Origin: Endozoicomonas elysicola
GTDB taxonomy: Bacteria > Pseudomonadota > Gammaproteobacteria > Pseudomonadales > Endozoicomonadaceae
Length of the DNA: 64,000 nt
Direction of reading: 5' to 3'
NCBI RefSeq assembly: GCF_000710775.1
Contig: NZ_JOJP01000001.1
Span: 711,400 to 775,399 of the forward strand
Shown here: positions 1-9,997 of the stretch, one piece after another
How the letters are laid out: every line of letters starts with the position of its first letter
Position numbering within the stretch: the stretch's first letter is position 1
The notes under the pieces: generated by a model
The model's database searches: none
Told to the model about the DNA's origin: nothing
What the model saw: the letters and a program-made list of their open reading frames with translations, nothing else
Translations under genes and position numbers: made by a program

Positions 1-3000
1 TGCTCCCTTCTGTATCAGCGATCGTTTGAGGGGCTACTCTGATGGTGGATACTGGATCCAGTATCAGCTCAGCACTCTGTTCAGATTGCTGTTGCGGCAG
101 ATCAGAAAGATCACTTATCCAGTCATCTTCAAATACCTCATGAGTGACAGGCTCGCTGACAGAGGTCTGTCCAAGGTAGTCTGGCAAGACTTCGATATTG
201 GTGACTGTTGAACTATTGGAGTTCAGTCTGTTCTTCCATTGCCTGAGCTCTTCCAGCATGCGCAGAGCATCAGGCGATGATTCCCCTTTACCGAGAGTTT
301 TCAGCGTTACTTCAATGGTGTCGTGAGTGTTCTGTATCAGTGCCAGAGGCGCATTCTCAGGCTCACAGCTGCCATTGATAATGGACTCATAGACATCTTC
401 CAGGGCATGGCTCAGCTCTCCAAGCTCAGTGAGCTCTGCCATCATTGCTCCCCCTTTCAGGGTATGAAGGCATCGTTGAAGCTCATGAACGGGCTGTAAC
501 TCGTTTGGCGCACTTAGCCATATTTCAAGAGACTGGGCTGAGTCCTCGAGCAGTTCAAAAGCTTCTTCTATAAACAGCTTACGCAGCTCCTGGTCGGACT
601 CGGTCTCATTGATGAAAGGAGCAAGCAGTGTGCTTTCGGCAGGTGCTATAGGACTTTCAGACCTGATCTCAGATTCTTTAAAGTTCTCGTCCGCAATTGA
701 AGACAGTACAATTTCTTCTTCAGCATCTGAATCCAGGATGAATTCAAAGGACTCATCCTCTGAATTGTGTTCTGCCTTTTGGTCTGGAAAATCATCAGGT
801 TCTCTTGCACTTGATGTCTGCTCAAGCAGTAGGGACTCAAGTGCCTCGCGCAGAGCGCTGAAAACTGTCTGTGGAGACTCTGGTGTTTGCTGGGAAGCAA
901 CCTGGTTCATCATTTCGACCAGAGCTTCAAAGCCATCGATAAATGGTGGTAGTAGCTGCTGGGGCAGTGTCGTTTCGTGTGTTTCCAGATAAACGCAGAC
1001 ATCCCGCAATACATCACAGAGCTCTGCCATGGCTGATAGTCCAGCCTCGTTGGCATTCTCGGCCAGCACCTTCAGTTCGAATTTGAACTGATCAAGTTCT
1101 TCAAGAGAGATGCTGCTAACCCATGCTTTCAGATGGCTGCTGGCATCAAGTAAAAGGTCAAGATCACTCGCCAGGAAGAGTGCTGCCTGCTGGCCTGGTG
1201 GTTGTTTTTCTGGAGAGAGTTCTGCCGTCAACTCATCTTTTAAGCTGTTGCTGAGCAGTTGGTTATGAAGTGCGTTAAGCCAGTTAAGGAAACTATCAAC
1301 TTTTAGCTCCAGAGACTGAGGAGCTGTTTGAAGTTGCAGCAGTGCGTCTTCAATCAGATCAACGCCCTGTTCCAGCATGCTGATAACCTGGTTGTCAGCA
1401 GGAACCAGATGGGCGCGGATTTCCTTGATCGTTTTTTCAATGGCAGCAATCAGCTCAGCCAGGGGTGTGATTTCAGCCATAAATGCACTGCCCTTGAGAG
1501 TATGCAGCGCTCTCTGGACAGTATCACTGATCTGGATATTACCACCCAGCTGATAGGAACTTTCGATAAAGCTTTTGACAACGCTCAGATGCCCTCTGGC
1601 TTCGCTGTCAAATATTTCAAGTAGTTGCTGGTCGTATTCTGGCTCAGGATCAATGGTGATTGACACTTCTCTTGGAAGGTCGTCACTGACTGCTGCTGTT
1701 TCCACAAAACTGGCTGACTCAACGGTGTCACTGCTCTGATCTACTTCAGTCTGACTTTCCTCTATGATGTTGCCAAATAGAATCGCCGGCTCTTGAGTAT
1801 CAGTCTCTTCAGGCTCATCGCGCTCAATAACAAAGCTGATACCTTTGCCAAGGGCATCCGCCTTTTCCATGCAGATGAGTACTTCAGGGGTGAGCTGTTG
1901 GCTATCAGCGGCAAAATCACGCACCAGTTCCGGTAGCATATTGATGACTTCACCCAGCAGCTCAAGCATTGGCTCAGACGTTGCGATGGCTCCATCAATC
2001 ACGCTGTTAAGCATGTTTTCGATAGACCATGCGAGTTCACCAATAACCTCTGCACCAACCATACGCCCACTTCCTTTCAAAGTATGAAAGGAGCGGCGTA
2101 TATCGTACATACAGGCTTCATCATTAATATTTCGATACCAAACGGGGAACTGGGCTTCGAGTTGCTGTTGAACTTCGGAGGCTTCTTCTACAAAAATTTC
2201 ATGAATATCATCATCGCCATCCTCAAACGAAACACTAAAAAACGCTTCAATAGAAGGGGGTTCATTTGTGTGGAGTCGATCGTTGGAAGTTAAGTCTTCG
2301 GTGATATCATCTATTTGTAGTGTATCGTTTTCGTTTAAAGGGTGTTTGGTTGGAGAAAGATCATCATTGGATAAGGCGTCTTTAGTAAGGGAAAGACCTT
2401 CCAGAGCAGGTAAGTCATCTTCATTTAGAGAGAAATCAATACTCGGCGGTAGACTATCCACCTCTGTTTCTTGACTATCACTGGCTTTTTCGATTGGGAG
2501 AAGGCTCTCCAGTTCTGCCAGATTGATAGGAGGAGAAAAGCTTATGTCCTGCTCTTGTATTGACTCTGAAACCGGCGGCTGGCTATCGGTTGTGAATTCA
2601 ATGGTCGGGCCGTAGTCGACGTCTTTTTCATGGGAATCTGTTATCGCAGCAGACGAAGATACTGGCTCATCATAACGGAACTCAATAACATCGTTTTCAG
2701 CAGCCTCTTTTTCCAGAGCTGCTCTTTCTTCATCACTGAGCAGGTGAACGGAAAACGGGTTTACTTTGGCTTTAGATTCGTTTTTCGGTGGTGTTATAGC
2801 TACTTCAGGTGTTTCTTTTGACGCTTCAAGTTTATCGAGGCTTTCCTGAGTGATATCCAGCGTTTTCTCTGAGTGTGGCGAAGCTCCACCGCTCAATTGC
2901 TCAAGGTAGTACTCGATACTGGACAGTGTATCTGCCAGTGCTTCCAGTTCATCAAGGCTGGGCTTAATGCTCTTTTCCAGCCACTGGCTTTGAATATGTT

Positions 3001-4477
3001 GAGAGCATCGACTAATTAATTCGGCAACCCGGTTCAGGGGAATAATGGCAAGACCGCCCTGAATGCTTTTTATCAGAGGGAGTAGTTTTGCCAAAAACTC
3101 CTGGTTGTGCTGGCTGCCCAGATAGTCAACAACAGTTCCTTTAGCTTGCTCAAGGTTTTCACGAGCCTCATGGATTACTGTTTGATGAATATCATTCATC
3201 TGAGCTGATATAGAAGGTTGATCGGTTACAGGGCGGCTGAAGCCCATAAATTGATTCAGTCCTGCTTCAACTTCGAGCAACTGGGCTGCGGTATTGATTA
3301 GAGTATCATTAATTTGATCGGGAGTTTGCTCACTGCTTAGAATCGCTTTCAGGTGCTCTGACTCTTTTTGCATGATGCCTTGCAATTTATCGAGGCCAAG
3401 CATGCATAGCGTGTCAGAAATTTGCTGACAGGTTGCTAATTGTTCCTGAATTCTGGTCTTGTTGACCTCAGGGTTAAGCAGGTAAAGGTCCAGAGCATCT
3501 TTAACATGAGCAAGTTCTTCTTTAATGGCTTTTACCACTGGGGCAGCTGCATCAAAGCTGATTAGACTGACGTCCTGAGGCTCAGATTCAAGAGCCTTGT
3601 CCAGTGAATAGCGTCGTTTTAATGAGAGAATCAGTGAGTTGTCACTGTTTGCTTTACCAATACGGTACAGAATCTCCCGCAATAACTCTTCTTGCGGTGG
3701 AGTATTCAGGCGCTTGGTTTCTTCATTAGCCAGGCATTTCAACTCATGATCCATCTCACGAAGTATCGTAATGGCATGGTTGTCAATGGCAATGGAGCCT
3801 TCTTTAAGTCCTTCAGAGAAAGCGGTGGTGGCATCCCATAGAGGCGATATTGGTGAGTCCCAGCAAAGGTTTTGCAGCTTGGCGAATATCTTGCCAATGA
3901 TAGCCAGTTGCTGTTCCCGTTGACTATCCCTGAGGACTCCGGCCAGACAGAGCTGATACTTTTGACGTATTTTTCGTACCAAAGGTGCAAAGCCATTACT
4001 TTGCAGTTTATCCAGCTGTGCTTCTGAAATCGGTGCTATCGTATGAACGATACTGGGTGTAAAAAAATCAATATCCGATAACGCCCGCTGCCCACGCAGC
4101 TGTCGCATTTCACTGAGCAGGTTCTTCAGCAGGCTAGGCGTGTCCTTGCCTGACCTTGATGTGTGGGCAAGGTAGCCCGGAAGCTGGAGCATTCCCTGAA
4201 TAAGCACGACAAGTTGTTCTTGGGCACTTTCAACCGGAGTGCTTTTCAAACTGTCCAATAACAGCAGAATTTCCCGGGTGAGTAGCCGTGCGCCTTTCTG
4301 CTTTAAAATTTTCAGGGTGCTGTGAATCTGCTGGATTTTTGTACGACAGTTATCCAGAAGTGTTAAGTCATCTCGTGAGTCAGCATACTGTTCAAGGTCC
4401 AGGCGGGCTTCAGTGAGTGTGCTGTCAATCTCTCCGATAACCCAGTCCAGGCCGATGTAATCACGCTGTTCAATCAT
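1..4477 (-). CDS. chpA: ChpA, hybrid chemotaxis histidine kinase (N-terminal part, runs off left edge)
   Basis: This is an open minus-strand frame from the ATG at 4477 to the window edge, about 1492 residues without a stop. It has a good ribosome site (AGGAG) just upstream. The visible part is a chain of histidine-phosphotransfer (HPt) modules joined by long acidic Ser/Glu-rich linkers. HPt motifs seen are an HSTLK at about residue 52 and three HTLKG motifs with His at about 798, 992 and 1338. A module near 3050 has Ser in place of His (KSIQGG), recalling the Ser/Thr-type phosphotransfer domains of Pseudomonas ChpA. The kinase ATPase, CheW and receiver domains expected at the C-terminus lie outside the window. 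It follows pilJ after 86 bp. ChpA is the kinase of the Pil-Chp pathway that controls twitching and surface sensing. Identity is strong from context and HPt architecture. Confidence 0.93.
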   Translation of the reverse strand, partial: MIEQRDYIGLDWVIGEIDSTLTEARLDLEQYADSRDDLTLLDNCRTKIQQIHSTLKILKQKGARLLTREILLLLDSLKSTPVESAQEQLVVLIQGMLQLPGYLAHTSRSGKDTPSLLKNLLSEMRQLRGQRALSDIDFFTPSIVHTIAPISEAQLDKLQSNGFAPLVRKIRQKYQLCLAGVLRDSQREQQLAIIGKIFAKLQNLCWDSPISPLWDATTAFSEGLKEGSIAIDNHAITILREMDHELKCLANEETKRLNTPPQEELLREILYRIGKANSDNSLILSLKRRYSLDKALESEPQDVSLISFDAAAPVVKAIKEELAHVKDALDLYLLNPEVNKTRIQEQLATCQQISDTLCMLGLDKLQGIMQKESEHLKAILSSEQTPDQINDTLINTAAQLLEVEAGLNQFMGFSRPVTDQPSISAQMNDIHQTVIHEARENLEQAKGTVVDYLGSQHNQEFLAKLLPLIKSIQGGLAIIPLNRVAELISRCSQHIQSQWLEKSIKPSLDELEALADTLSSIEYYLEQLSGGASPHSEKTLDITQESLDKLEASKETPEVAITPPKNESKAKVNPFSVHLLSDEERAALEKEAAENDVIEFRYDEPVSSSAAITDSHEKDVDYGPTIEFTTDSQPPVSESIQEQDISFSPPINLAELESLLPIEKASDSQETEVDSLPPSIDFSLNEDDLPALEGLSLTKDALSNDDLSPTKHPLNENDTLQIDDITEDLTSNDRLHTNEPPSIEAFFSVSFEDGDDDIHEIFVEEASEVQQQLEAQFPVWYRNINDEACMYDIRRSFHTLKGSGRMVGAEVIGELAWSIENMLNSVIDGAIATSEPMLELLGEVINMLPELVRDFAADSQQLTPEVLICMEKADALGKGISFVIERDEPEETDTQEPAILFGNIIEESQTEVDQSSDTVESASFVETAAVSDDLPREVSITIDPEPEYDQQLLEIFDSEARGHLSVVKSFIESSYQLGGNIQISDTVQRALHTLKGSAFMAEITPLAELIAAIEKTIKEIRAHLVPADNQVISMLEQGVDLIEDALLQLQTAPQSLELKVDSFLNWLNALHNQLLSNSLKDELTAELSPEKQPPGQQAALFLASDLDLLLDASSHLKAWVSSISLEELDQFKFELKVLAENANEAGLSAMAELCDVLRDVCVYLETHETTLPQQLLPPFIDGFEALVEMMNQVASQQTPESPQTVFSALREALESLLLEQTSSAREPDDFPDQKAEHNSEDESFEFILDSDAEEEIVLSSIADENFKESEIRSESPIAPAESTLLAPFINETESDQELRKLFIEEAFELLEDSAQSLEIWLSAPNELQPVHELQRCLHTLKGGAMMAELTELGELSHALEDVYESIINGSCEPENAPLALIQNTHDTIEVTLKTLGKGESSPDALRMLEELRQWKNRLNSNSSTVTNIEVLPDYLGQTSVSEPVTHEVFEDDWISDLSDLPQQQSEQSAELILDPVSTIRVAPQTIADTEGS

Positions 4478-4563
4478 CCCTGGCTCCTGTTATCGCTCTC
4501 TTTATCAAGAGGGCCTGAACGGTGGGCATCATGCTTGTTCTCATGCTCTCGTCTCTTACGGAG

Positions 4564-6633
4564 TCAGGATTCTGTGGTTTCAGGTAGCTTGAAGCCAGTA
4601 ACTGACTGTCTCATCTCCATTGCCATGCCGGCCAGATCACCGATAGATTGAGCGGTAGCCTTGGTTCCTGAAGAGGTCTGGATAGAAATATCCCGGATTG
4701 CCACCATGCGACTGGAGATCTGGGATGCGGACTGAGACTGGACCTTGGCCGTTTCAGAAATGTTCCGGATCAGTCCTGCCAGGCTGTTGGATACCTGTTC
4801 GATCTCTTCCAGAGCAACACCTGCATCCTGTGCAAGGCGTGCACCATGTACCACTTCCGAAGTGGTCTGTTCCATGGAAATAACCGCTTCATTGGTATCG
4901 GTCTGGATGGTAGATACCAGGGCTTCGACCTGCTTGGTCGCTGCAGACACCCGCTCTGCAAGGCGTTGTACCTCATCAGCAACCACAGCGAAACCACGAC
5001 CTGCTTCACCGGCCATGGATGCCTGAATAGCAGCATTTAGAGAGAGGATGTTGGTTTGGTCAGCAATTTCGTTGATCAGGGAGATAATGTCTCCGATCTC
5101 TTGAGATGATTCACCCAGACGCTTGAGACGCTTTGACGTATCCTGAATCTGCTCACGGATAGTGGTCATGCCATCAATAGTATTTCGTACCACCAGACCA
5201 CCGTTGGCAGCAATCTGTACGGAGCGCTCGGCAACGTCTGCAGACCCGGATGCCTCACTGGATACCTGGTCAATGGACTTCGTCATCTCGTTAACTGACT
5301 GGGTAGTTGCGCCAATTTCCTGTGCCTGATGGTCGGAAGCTTCGGCAAGCAGGCGTGCTGTTGCCTGTGTTTCCTGAGCGGCTGCATCTACTTTTACTGC
5401 AGTCTGGTTGATGGTGTTAACCAAGGCTCGCAGTTGTTCGATAGAGAAGTTGATGGAGTCTGCAATAGCTCCGGTAAAATCTTCGGTTACACTGGCTTTA
5501 ACCGTCAGGTCACCGTCTGCAAGATCTGCCATTTCATCAAGCAGTCGCAGAATCGCTTTCTGGTTTGCCGCATTCTGGGCTTCAGTTGCTTCACTCTCAG
5601 TTTTGGTTTCTTCAAGTCGACGGCGGGTATCAAGAATAATGGACATTGCTGTTAACAAGACGAACAGCAGTGAGAGCCCACCGGAAATCATAATCGCCAG
5701 TTCTAACGTTTTCTGTTCAACGGTGGACGCAGATAGGGTGTCTGCCAGTACCGAGGTTTGCTGCAGCAGCTGCTGTGAGTCAGTAAAAATGGTATCGGAT
5801 GCTGCACGTACCTGGAAAAGCTCTGGAGAGGTTTCCAGGATTTCGTCCACGCTGCCATCGACAAATTCAAACAGATCAGAAATTTCCATCAGGCGGTCGA
5901 TGGCTTCATCATCCGTGACCTGACTGATGCGCATGGCAATGTTGCCTTCAAGCATACCGTCCAGTACTCGGCCAAAGAGTTTGGCATCACGACCAAAACT
6001 GTCTGCTGCCATGATGGAGTCTTCTCCACCTTCGAGAACCTTGGCAACGCTTCGGATGATGCGTTCTGCCAGCCAGGGCTGGCGCTGAGCCATGGCAATC
6101 TGGTCAGAAGGTGCATTGTTCTCAAGCAAAATTTCTACGACTTCATCGTATTCAATCTGCAACTGGGGAATCGTTTCACTCAGTGTCAGGGCAACATCAT
6201 GCAGTGACAGTACGGTGTCCTGAGCTGAGAGAATACTATCGGCCTCAACTTTCATTTCAGACCAGGCTGATCCCAGGGCCTCGATCTGCTGGGAGGCAGG
6301 GCTGTTGGCGGTATCAACAAAAGGCAATACGGAGAGCTTGGCATTATTCAATTCACCGATGTACTGGCCAAACATGGAAGTCGCTTCTTTGAGCAGGGGA
6401 AAGGCTTCTTCTTTACCAGAAGCCGCTTCCGAGGCGTTCTTGGCAATCTGCTGGGAAAGAACCCGAAGCTCACCAGCATTGGTTTCATGGGCATGAAGTA
6501 GCTGAGACTGTTGATCGTTATAGATAAACGCACCAGTCATGACTGACAGAGACAGCACCAGCATAGTGATCGAAGCGATCGTGGCTCTGTTAGCCTTGCT
6601 TCCCTGTCCCCTTTTCGCTTGATTGCCTTTCAT
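4564..6633 (-). CDS. pilJ: PilJ, methyl-accepting chemotaxis protein of the Pil-Chp system
   Basis: The 689-residue protein is close to the usual PilJ length. It has a first membrane segment at about residues 20-40, a large periplasmic region, and a second membrane segment at about 312-335. A HAMP-like linker and a long cytoplasmic coiled coil follow. The coil carries the MCP signalling hairpin (NEIADQTNILSLNAAIQAS, then AGEAGRGFAVVADEVQRLA). In the family this receptor senses surface or pilin signals and drives the ChpA kinase through the CheW-like adaptor PilI. It lies between pilI and chpA on the same strand. The methyltransferase gene pilK, which follows pilJ in Pseudomonas aeruginosa, is absent: chpA starts 86 bp after the pilJ stop. 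Adaptation methylation, if it occurs, must use an enzyme encoded elsewhere. Confidence 0.95.
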   Translation of the reverse strand: MKGNQAKRGQGSKANRATIASITMLVLSLSVMTGAFIYNDQQSQLLHAHETNAGELRVLSQQIAKNASEAASGKEEAFPLLKEATSMFGQYIGELNNAKLSVLPFVDTANSPASQQIEALGSAWSEMKVEADSILSAQDTVLSLHDVALTLSETIPQLQIEYDEVVEILLENNAPSDQIAMAQRQPWLAERIIRSVAKVLEGGEDSIMAADSFGRDAKLFGRVLDGMLEGNIAMRISQVTDDEAIDRLMEISDLFEFVDGSVDEILETSPELFQVRAASDTIFTDSQQLLQQTSVLADTLSASTVEQKTLELAIMISGGLSLLFVLLTAMSIILDTRRRLEETKTESEATEAQNAANQKAILRLLDEMADLADGDLTVKASVTEDFTGAIADSINFSIEQLRALVNTINQTAVKVDAAAQETQATARLLAEASDHQAQEIGATTQSVNEMTKSIDQVSSEASGSADVAERSVQIAANGGLVVRNTIDGMTTIREQIQDTSKRLKRLGESSQEIGDIISLINEIADQTNILSLNAAIQASMAGEAGRGFAVVADEVQRLAERVSAATKQVEALVSTIQTDTNEAVISMEQTTSEVVHGARLAQDAGVALEEIEQVSNSLAGLIRNISETAKVQSQSASQISSRMVAIRDISIQTSSGTKATAQSIGDLAGMAMEMRQSVTGFKLPETTES

Positions 6634-6673
6634 CGTTTATTCCCCGATTTCTAACTTGAAATCAAAATCCTGT

Positions 6674-7231
6674 TTATTCGCTGGCGGCTTTAAGAAAATT
6701 ATCACTGGTCACGAGGCTATCAACACTGAAAACGACATAGTGTTGATCTTTGGTGTATGAGCCCCGGGTAAATGGGTGAACGCTTTCTGGCAGAGATGCC
6801 GGGATTTCGTCAGAGTAGCTATTGGTTGCAAACTGCAGCATGCCTCGAACTTCATCGACAATCAGGCCTACAGAAAGGTCTTTCTTTTCGATGACAAGTA
6901 TCCGGTTGTTCTGGTTCGGTTTGCTTGGGCTTTGGCTGCCCGGTCCGCCGCTCAGGAACTCTCCCAGGCTGACTATGGGTATCAGTCGCCCCCTGACATT
7001 TGCTATTCCTTTGACCCAGCGCTTAACGCCCGGTAGAGGGGTTGTCTGAGGAACCGGAAGAATTTCAGAAATTGAGCCGATCTGTACCATATAGTGCTGA
7101 CTATTCAGCAGGAAGCTGACACCCTGCCAGTAGTCCAAGTCTGTTTGTTCTTCAGGTGTTGGCGCACTATACAGGGAAACACTCTGCTCAAGTGCTTCAA
7201 GATAGTCAAATGGATGAGTGGAGTTCGTCAT
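6674..7231 (-). CDS. pilI: PilI, CheW-like adaptor
   Basis: A CheW-domain protein of about 185 residues. The core carries family features such as VSFLLNSQHYMVQIGSISEIL, the LPGVKRWVKGIANVRGRLIP segment and LVIEKKDLSVGLIVDEVRGM. It should couple the PilJ receptor to the ChpA kinase. I chose the ATG at 7231 because GGAAAGGAG lies six bases upstream. An in-frame ATG at 7249 also has a possible AGGGA site and would add six residues. It sits 40 bp upstream of pilJ and 82 bp downstream of pilH, consistent with one operon. Confidence 0.93.
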   Translation of the reverse strand: MTNSTHPFDYLEALEQSVSLYSAPTPEEQTDLDYWQGVSFLLNSQHYMVQIGSISEILPVPQTTPLPGVKRWVKGIANVRGRLIPIVSLGEFLSGGPGSQSPSKPNQNNRILVIEKKDLSVGLIVDEVRGMLQFATNSYSDEIPASLPESVHPFTRGSYTKDQHYVVFSVDSLVTSDNFLKAASE

Positions 7232-7312
7232 TTTACTCCTTTCCTTCATGGATCCCTTTGAACGTCAAAGTCAGGAACGTGAGACAACGTTGTAAACCAG
7301 AGTTGATCTAAC

Positions 7313-7687
7313 TCAGGCAGCTACATCACTCAGGACTTCGTTGAGGGTTTCCAGCAGGAGGTTTTCCTTTATGGGCTTGGTTAAATAATTCTTTGCACCC
7401 TGGCGCATACCCCAGACACGATCAGTTTCCTGATCTTTAGTGGTTACGATAATCACTGGAATATGAACAGTACTACCATCTTTAGAGAGCTGACGGGTGG
7501 CTTGGAAACCGTTCAAACCCGGCATGACAATGTCCATTAACACGGCGTCAGGCTGCTCTTCCTTGCAGAGGGCAACACCATCAGCACCGTTGTCGGCGGT
7601 CAGTACTGTGTGACCATGCTTCTCAAGCATTGCGCTCAGTTGGTACAGTTCGGTTGGTGAGTCGTCAACAATCAATACCTTAGCCAT
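7313..7687 (-). CDS. pilH: PilH, CheY-like response regulator
   Basis: A single receiver domain of 124 residues with the acidic pocket near the N-terminus (VLIVDDS), the phospho-acceptor Asp in AVLMDIVMPG, the conserved Thr in VIIVTTKD and the Lys in YLTKPI. No output domain is attached. In the Pil-Chp pathway PilH is the second CheY-like protein, thought to balance PilG in pilus retraction and cAMP control. It lies between pilG and pilI. The 152-bp pilG-pilH gap contains an inverted repeat listed separately. Confidence 0.94.
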   Translation of the reverse strand: MAKVLIVDDSPTELYQLSAMLEKHGHTVLTADNGADGVALCKEEQPDAVLMDIVMPGLNGFQATRQLSKDGSTVHIPVIIVTTKDQETDRVWGMRQGAKNYLTKPIKENLLLETLNEVLSDVAA

Positions 7688-7701
7688 AAATCCCCCGGTG
7701 T

Positions 7702-7744
7702 TGCCGGCCTTTTGTAATTAACAGTGCAGTAATACAGGCCGGCA
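7702..7744. repeat. Inverted repeat in the pilG-pilH gap
   Basis: TGCCGGCC at 7702-7709 is repeated as GGCCGGCA at 7737-7744, a perfect 8-bp G+C-rich stem around a 27-base loop. There is no T-run, so an intrinsic terminator is unlikely. It could shape or stabilise the polycistronic message, or be a protein site. Its function is unknown. Confidence 0.5.
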
Positions 7745-7839
7745 CCTAATTTGGTTACTTGCTTTAAATTATTTCCTGGTGTCCTTGTGACAACCCCAGA
7801 ATATAGAGATGCAGACAAGGGCTTTCCATTCAAGGTTGC

Positions 7840-8238
7840 TTAAACGGCCAGAGCATAGCCAGGGCAGTGGTCTCGAATTGCTCCAAATAGTTCATCGCGA
7901 CTGAATGGTTTGGTCAGATAGTAATCTGAACCGGCTATCCGCCCTCTGGCACGATCAAACAGCCCATCCTTACTGGATAGCATGATGACAGGAATCTGTT
8001 TAAATGCACTATTGTTCTTAATGAGCGCGCAGGTTTGATAGCCATCCAGGCGGGGCATCATGATATCGACAAATATGATGTCTGGTTCGGACTCTGCAAT
8101 TTTTGCCAATGCATCAAAGCCATCGGTGGCGGTGACCACCTGGCAGCCCGCTTTTTTCAGAAGAGTTTCAGCAGTCCGACGTATCGTCTTGCTGTCATCA
8201 ATGATCATGACCTTAAGGTCTTTCTCGCCACCTTGCAT
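7840..8238 (-). CDS. pilG: PilG, CheY-like response regulator
   Basis: A receiver-domain protein of about 132 residues that I recognise as PilG: KVMIIDDSKTIRRTAETLLK, FVDIMMPRLDGYQTCALIK (phospho-acceptor Asp in FVDIMMP), VIMLSSKDGLFD and YLTKPFSRDEL. It is the first gene of the minus-strand pil-chp operon and diverges from the tolC-like gene. The ATG at 8238 is preferred because AGGGGA lies seven bases upstream and the length matches the family. An ATG at 8259 would add seven residues. PilG is the ChpA output that promotes pilus extension and, in Pseudomonas, cAMP production. Confidence 0.94.
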   Translation of the reverse strand: MQGGEKDLKVMIIDDSKTIRRTAETLLKKAGCQVVTATDGFDALAKIAESEPDIIFVDIMMPRLDGYQTCALIKNNSAFKQIPVIMLSSKDGLFDRARGRIAGSDYYLTKPFSRDELFGAIRDHCPGYALAV

Positions 8239-8498
8239 GTTTTTCCCCTGGCAACCCACAGAAGAAGCGAAAACGGTTCGCTGCCATTCTTTCTTTTCGA
8301 TCCGATCTCAATGGCTTAATTCTGTTTCAACCGGATATCTGGATCGCTTATTATGCTTTTTTATCATAAGTTGGTCATTGCTGACCAGAAGTGCGAGTGT
8401 CACAAATCATGATTTTGCCAACCAGCCATTAAAGTACTCTCAGGAAATGGCGATGTATCTTCATAATAAATCTCAGTTTGAAAGATACAGGGACACTC

Positions 8499-9821
8499 AT
8501 GAATCGCTTTCCATTTCTGATGACCGGCTTATTTACAGGTCTTTTTGCATGGAATACTGAAGTGGCTGCTGAAGCTTTGGAAGAAGCACTTGGCAGTGCC
8601 TTGCTTTCACATCCCCAGGCAAAAGTAGCCCTTAATCGTTTAAAAGCTGAGCAGGAAACCATCAGTGCGGCGGCCGCTGACTTCTGGCCAACGCTCGATA
8701 TTGCTGCAGGTATTGGCGGACAGAACAAAGATGTGCCTGATGGATCAAATGATCAGATTGACGAAAAGAGTTTTACTCGACAGGAAGCGTCTTTTTCTGT
8801 CAAACAGAACCTCTTTGCAGGCTTTAATACCTGGAATAGTGTAAAAGGCGCCAGGAAAGGGAGTGAGGCTGAGCAGTGGCGTCTCTATTCAACGCTAGAG
8901 GACCTTGCCCTGCAGGTGATTAACGTTTATCTGAAAGTGCTTGAGCGCCGTGACCTGGTTGAGCTGGCAGAAGAAAATCTGGAAATTCACAATGAGATTT
9001 TTGATCAAATCGAGCGGCGAGCTCGTCAGGGAGTGGCTCGAAGCTCTGACTTAATTCAAGTCGAGGGTCGGCGTGCCAGGGCCAATGCGAACCTGATTAA
9101 TGCCCGAAATAATCTGATGGACTCTGAAAGTGAATACAGGGCTCTGGTTGGTCGCAGTCCAGATGGTCTTGAATTTCCCGGTTTCGAGCATTTGGAGCTG
9201 CCTGAGGACTTAAACAAAGCGATCAAAAATAGTTGGCAGGATCACCCGAATCTCAAAGCAGCTGAGCTTGATGTTGAGTCATCAGAGTACGCATATTCTT
9301 CCCGTAAAAGCAGTTATCTTCCGTCGCTGGATGCTGAGCTAGATCAGAGCTGGAAACGGAATGCGGATGGTCAGCTGGGTGATTATCGAGATACCGTAGC
9401 CATGGTACGACTCCGTTACAACCTGTTCCGAGGTGGTGGTGACAAGGCTCGATTGATGGAGAGCGCCTATCAGGCAGAGGAAAGCCGGTCTCAGAAAGCG
9501 AGAGTCATGAGAGATATAGAAGAAAGAATGCGTATCTCCTGGGCTGCGCTTCAATTCACCGGGGAACAGAGGGAGTATTTATTGCTCCACGAAGAGGCCA
9601 GCCGTGAAACGGTTGCAGCCTATCGCGAGCAATTTAATATTGGTAAAAGAACTTTGCTGGATTTGCTGGACAGTGAAAATGAACTGTTTCAGTCCAGTAA
9701 CAGCTTAACTTCTGCGGTATATCAGGAAACTTATGCCCGTTATCGGGTTCTGGCGGCAGTTGGCAAGTTACTTGAGAATATGGGGTTTACTCTTCCGGAG
9801 AATTGGCAGTTAGATGATTAA
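8499..9821 (+). CDS. TolC-family outer membrane channel protein
   Basis: A 440-residue outer-membrane factor. It has a signal peptide (MNRFPFLMTGLFTGLFAW, cleavage probably near VAAEA) followed by two TolC repeats rich in long helices. It starts with a typical ALEEALGSALLSHPQAKVAL segment and ends with FNIGKRTLLDLLDSENELFQ, a hallmark of the family. It would form the trimeric outer-membrane duct of a type I secretion or efflux system. No inner-membrane or adaptor partner is nearby, so its substrate cannot be inferred. The ATG at 8499 has AGGG upstream; an upstream in-frame TTG at 8478 would put residues ahead of the signal peptide and is less likely. The 260-bp gap to pilG must hold divergent promoters. 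Confidence 0.9.
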   Translation: MNRFPFLMTGLFTGLFAWNTEVAAEALEEALGSALLSHPQAKVALNRLKAEQETISAAAADFWPTLDIAAGIGGQNKDVPDGSNDQIDEKSFTRQEASFSVKQNLFAGFNTWNSVKGARKGSEAEQWRLYSTLEDLALQVINVYLKVLERRDLVELAEENLEIHNEIFDQIERRARQGVARSSDLIQVEGRRARANANLINARNNLMDSESEYRALVGRSPDGLEFPGFEHLELPEDLNKAIKNSWQDHPNLKAAELDVESSEYAYSSRKSSYLPSLDAELDQSWKRNADGQLGDYRDTVAMVRLRYNLFRGGGDKARLMESAYQAEESRSQKARVMRDIEERMRISWAALQFTGEQREYLLLHEEASRETVAAYREQFNIGKRTLLDLLDSENELFQSSNSLTSAVYQETYARYRVLAAVGKLLENMGFTLPENWQLDD

Positions 9822-9854
9822 ACGCTTTTAGCTATCTCAATATTTGCATTACAT

Positions 9855-9892
9855 CCACTCATTAACCGGGTTGGGTGGCTTTTTGCTTTTTT
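9855..9892 (+). terminator. Probable intrinsic terminator after the tolC-like gene
   Basis: A 6-bp stem (CCACTC with GGGTGG, one G-U pair) encloses a loop that can form a further AAC/GTT pair. It is followed by a T-rich tail (CTTTTTGCTTTTTT). It lies 33 bp after the stop codon. Confidence 0.6.
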
Positions 9893-9997
9893 AGCCTTTC
9901 TCAAGAGGTTGACCAATAACTTCAGAGATAACAGGTCTCTGGTACAGGTAACTTGGGTTCATTCCCACCAATCTAATACTAAACCTCATGATCGGCT

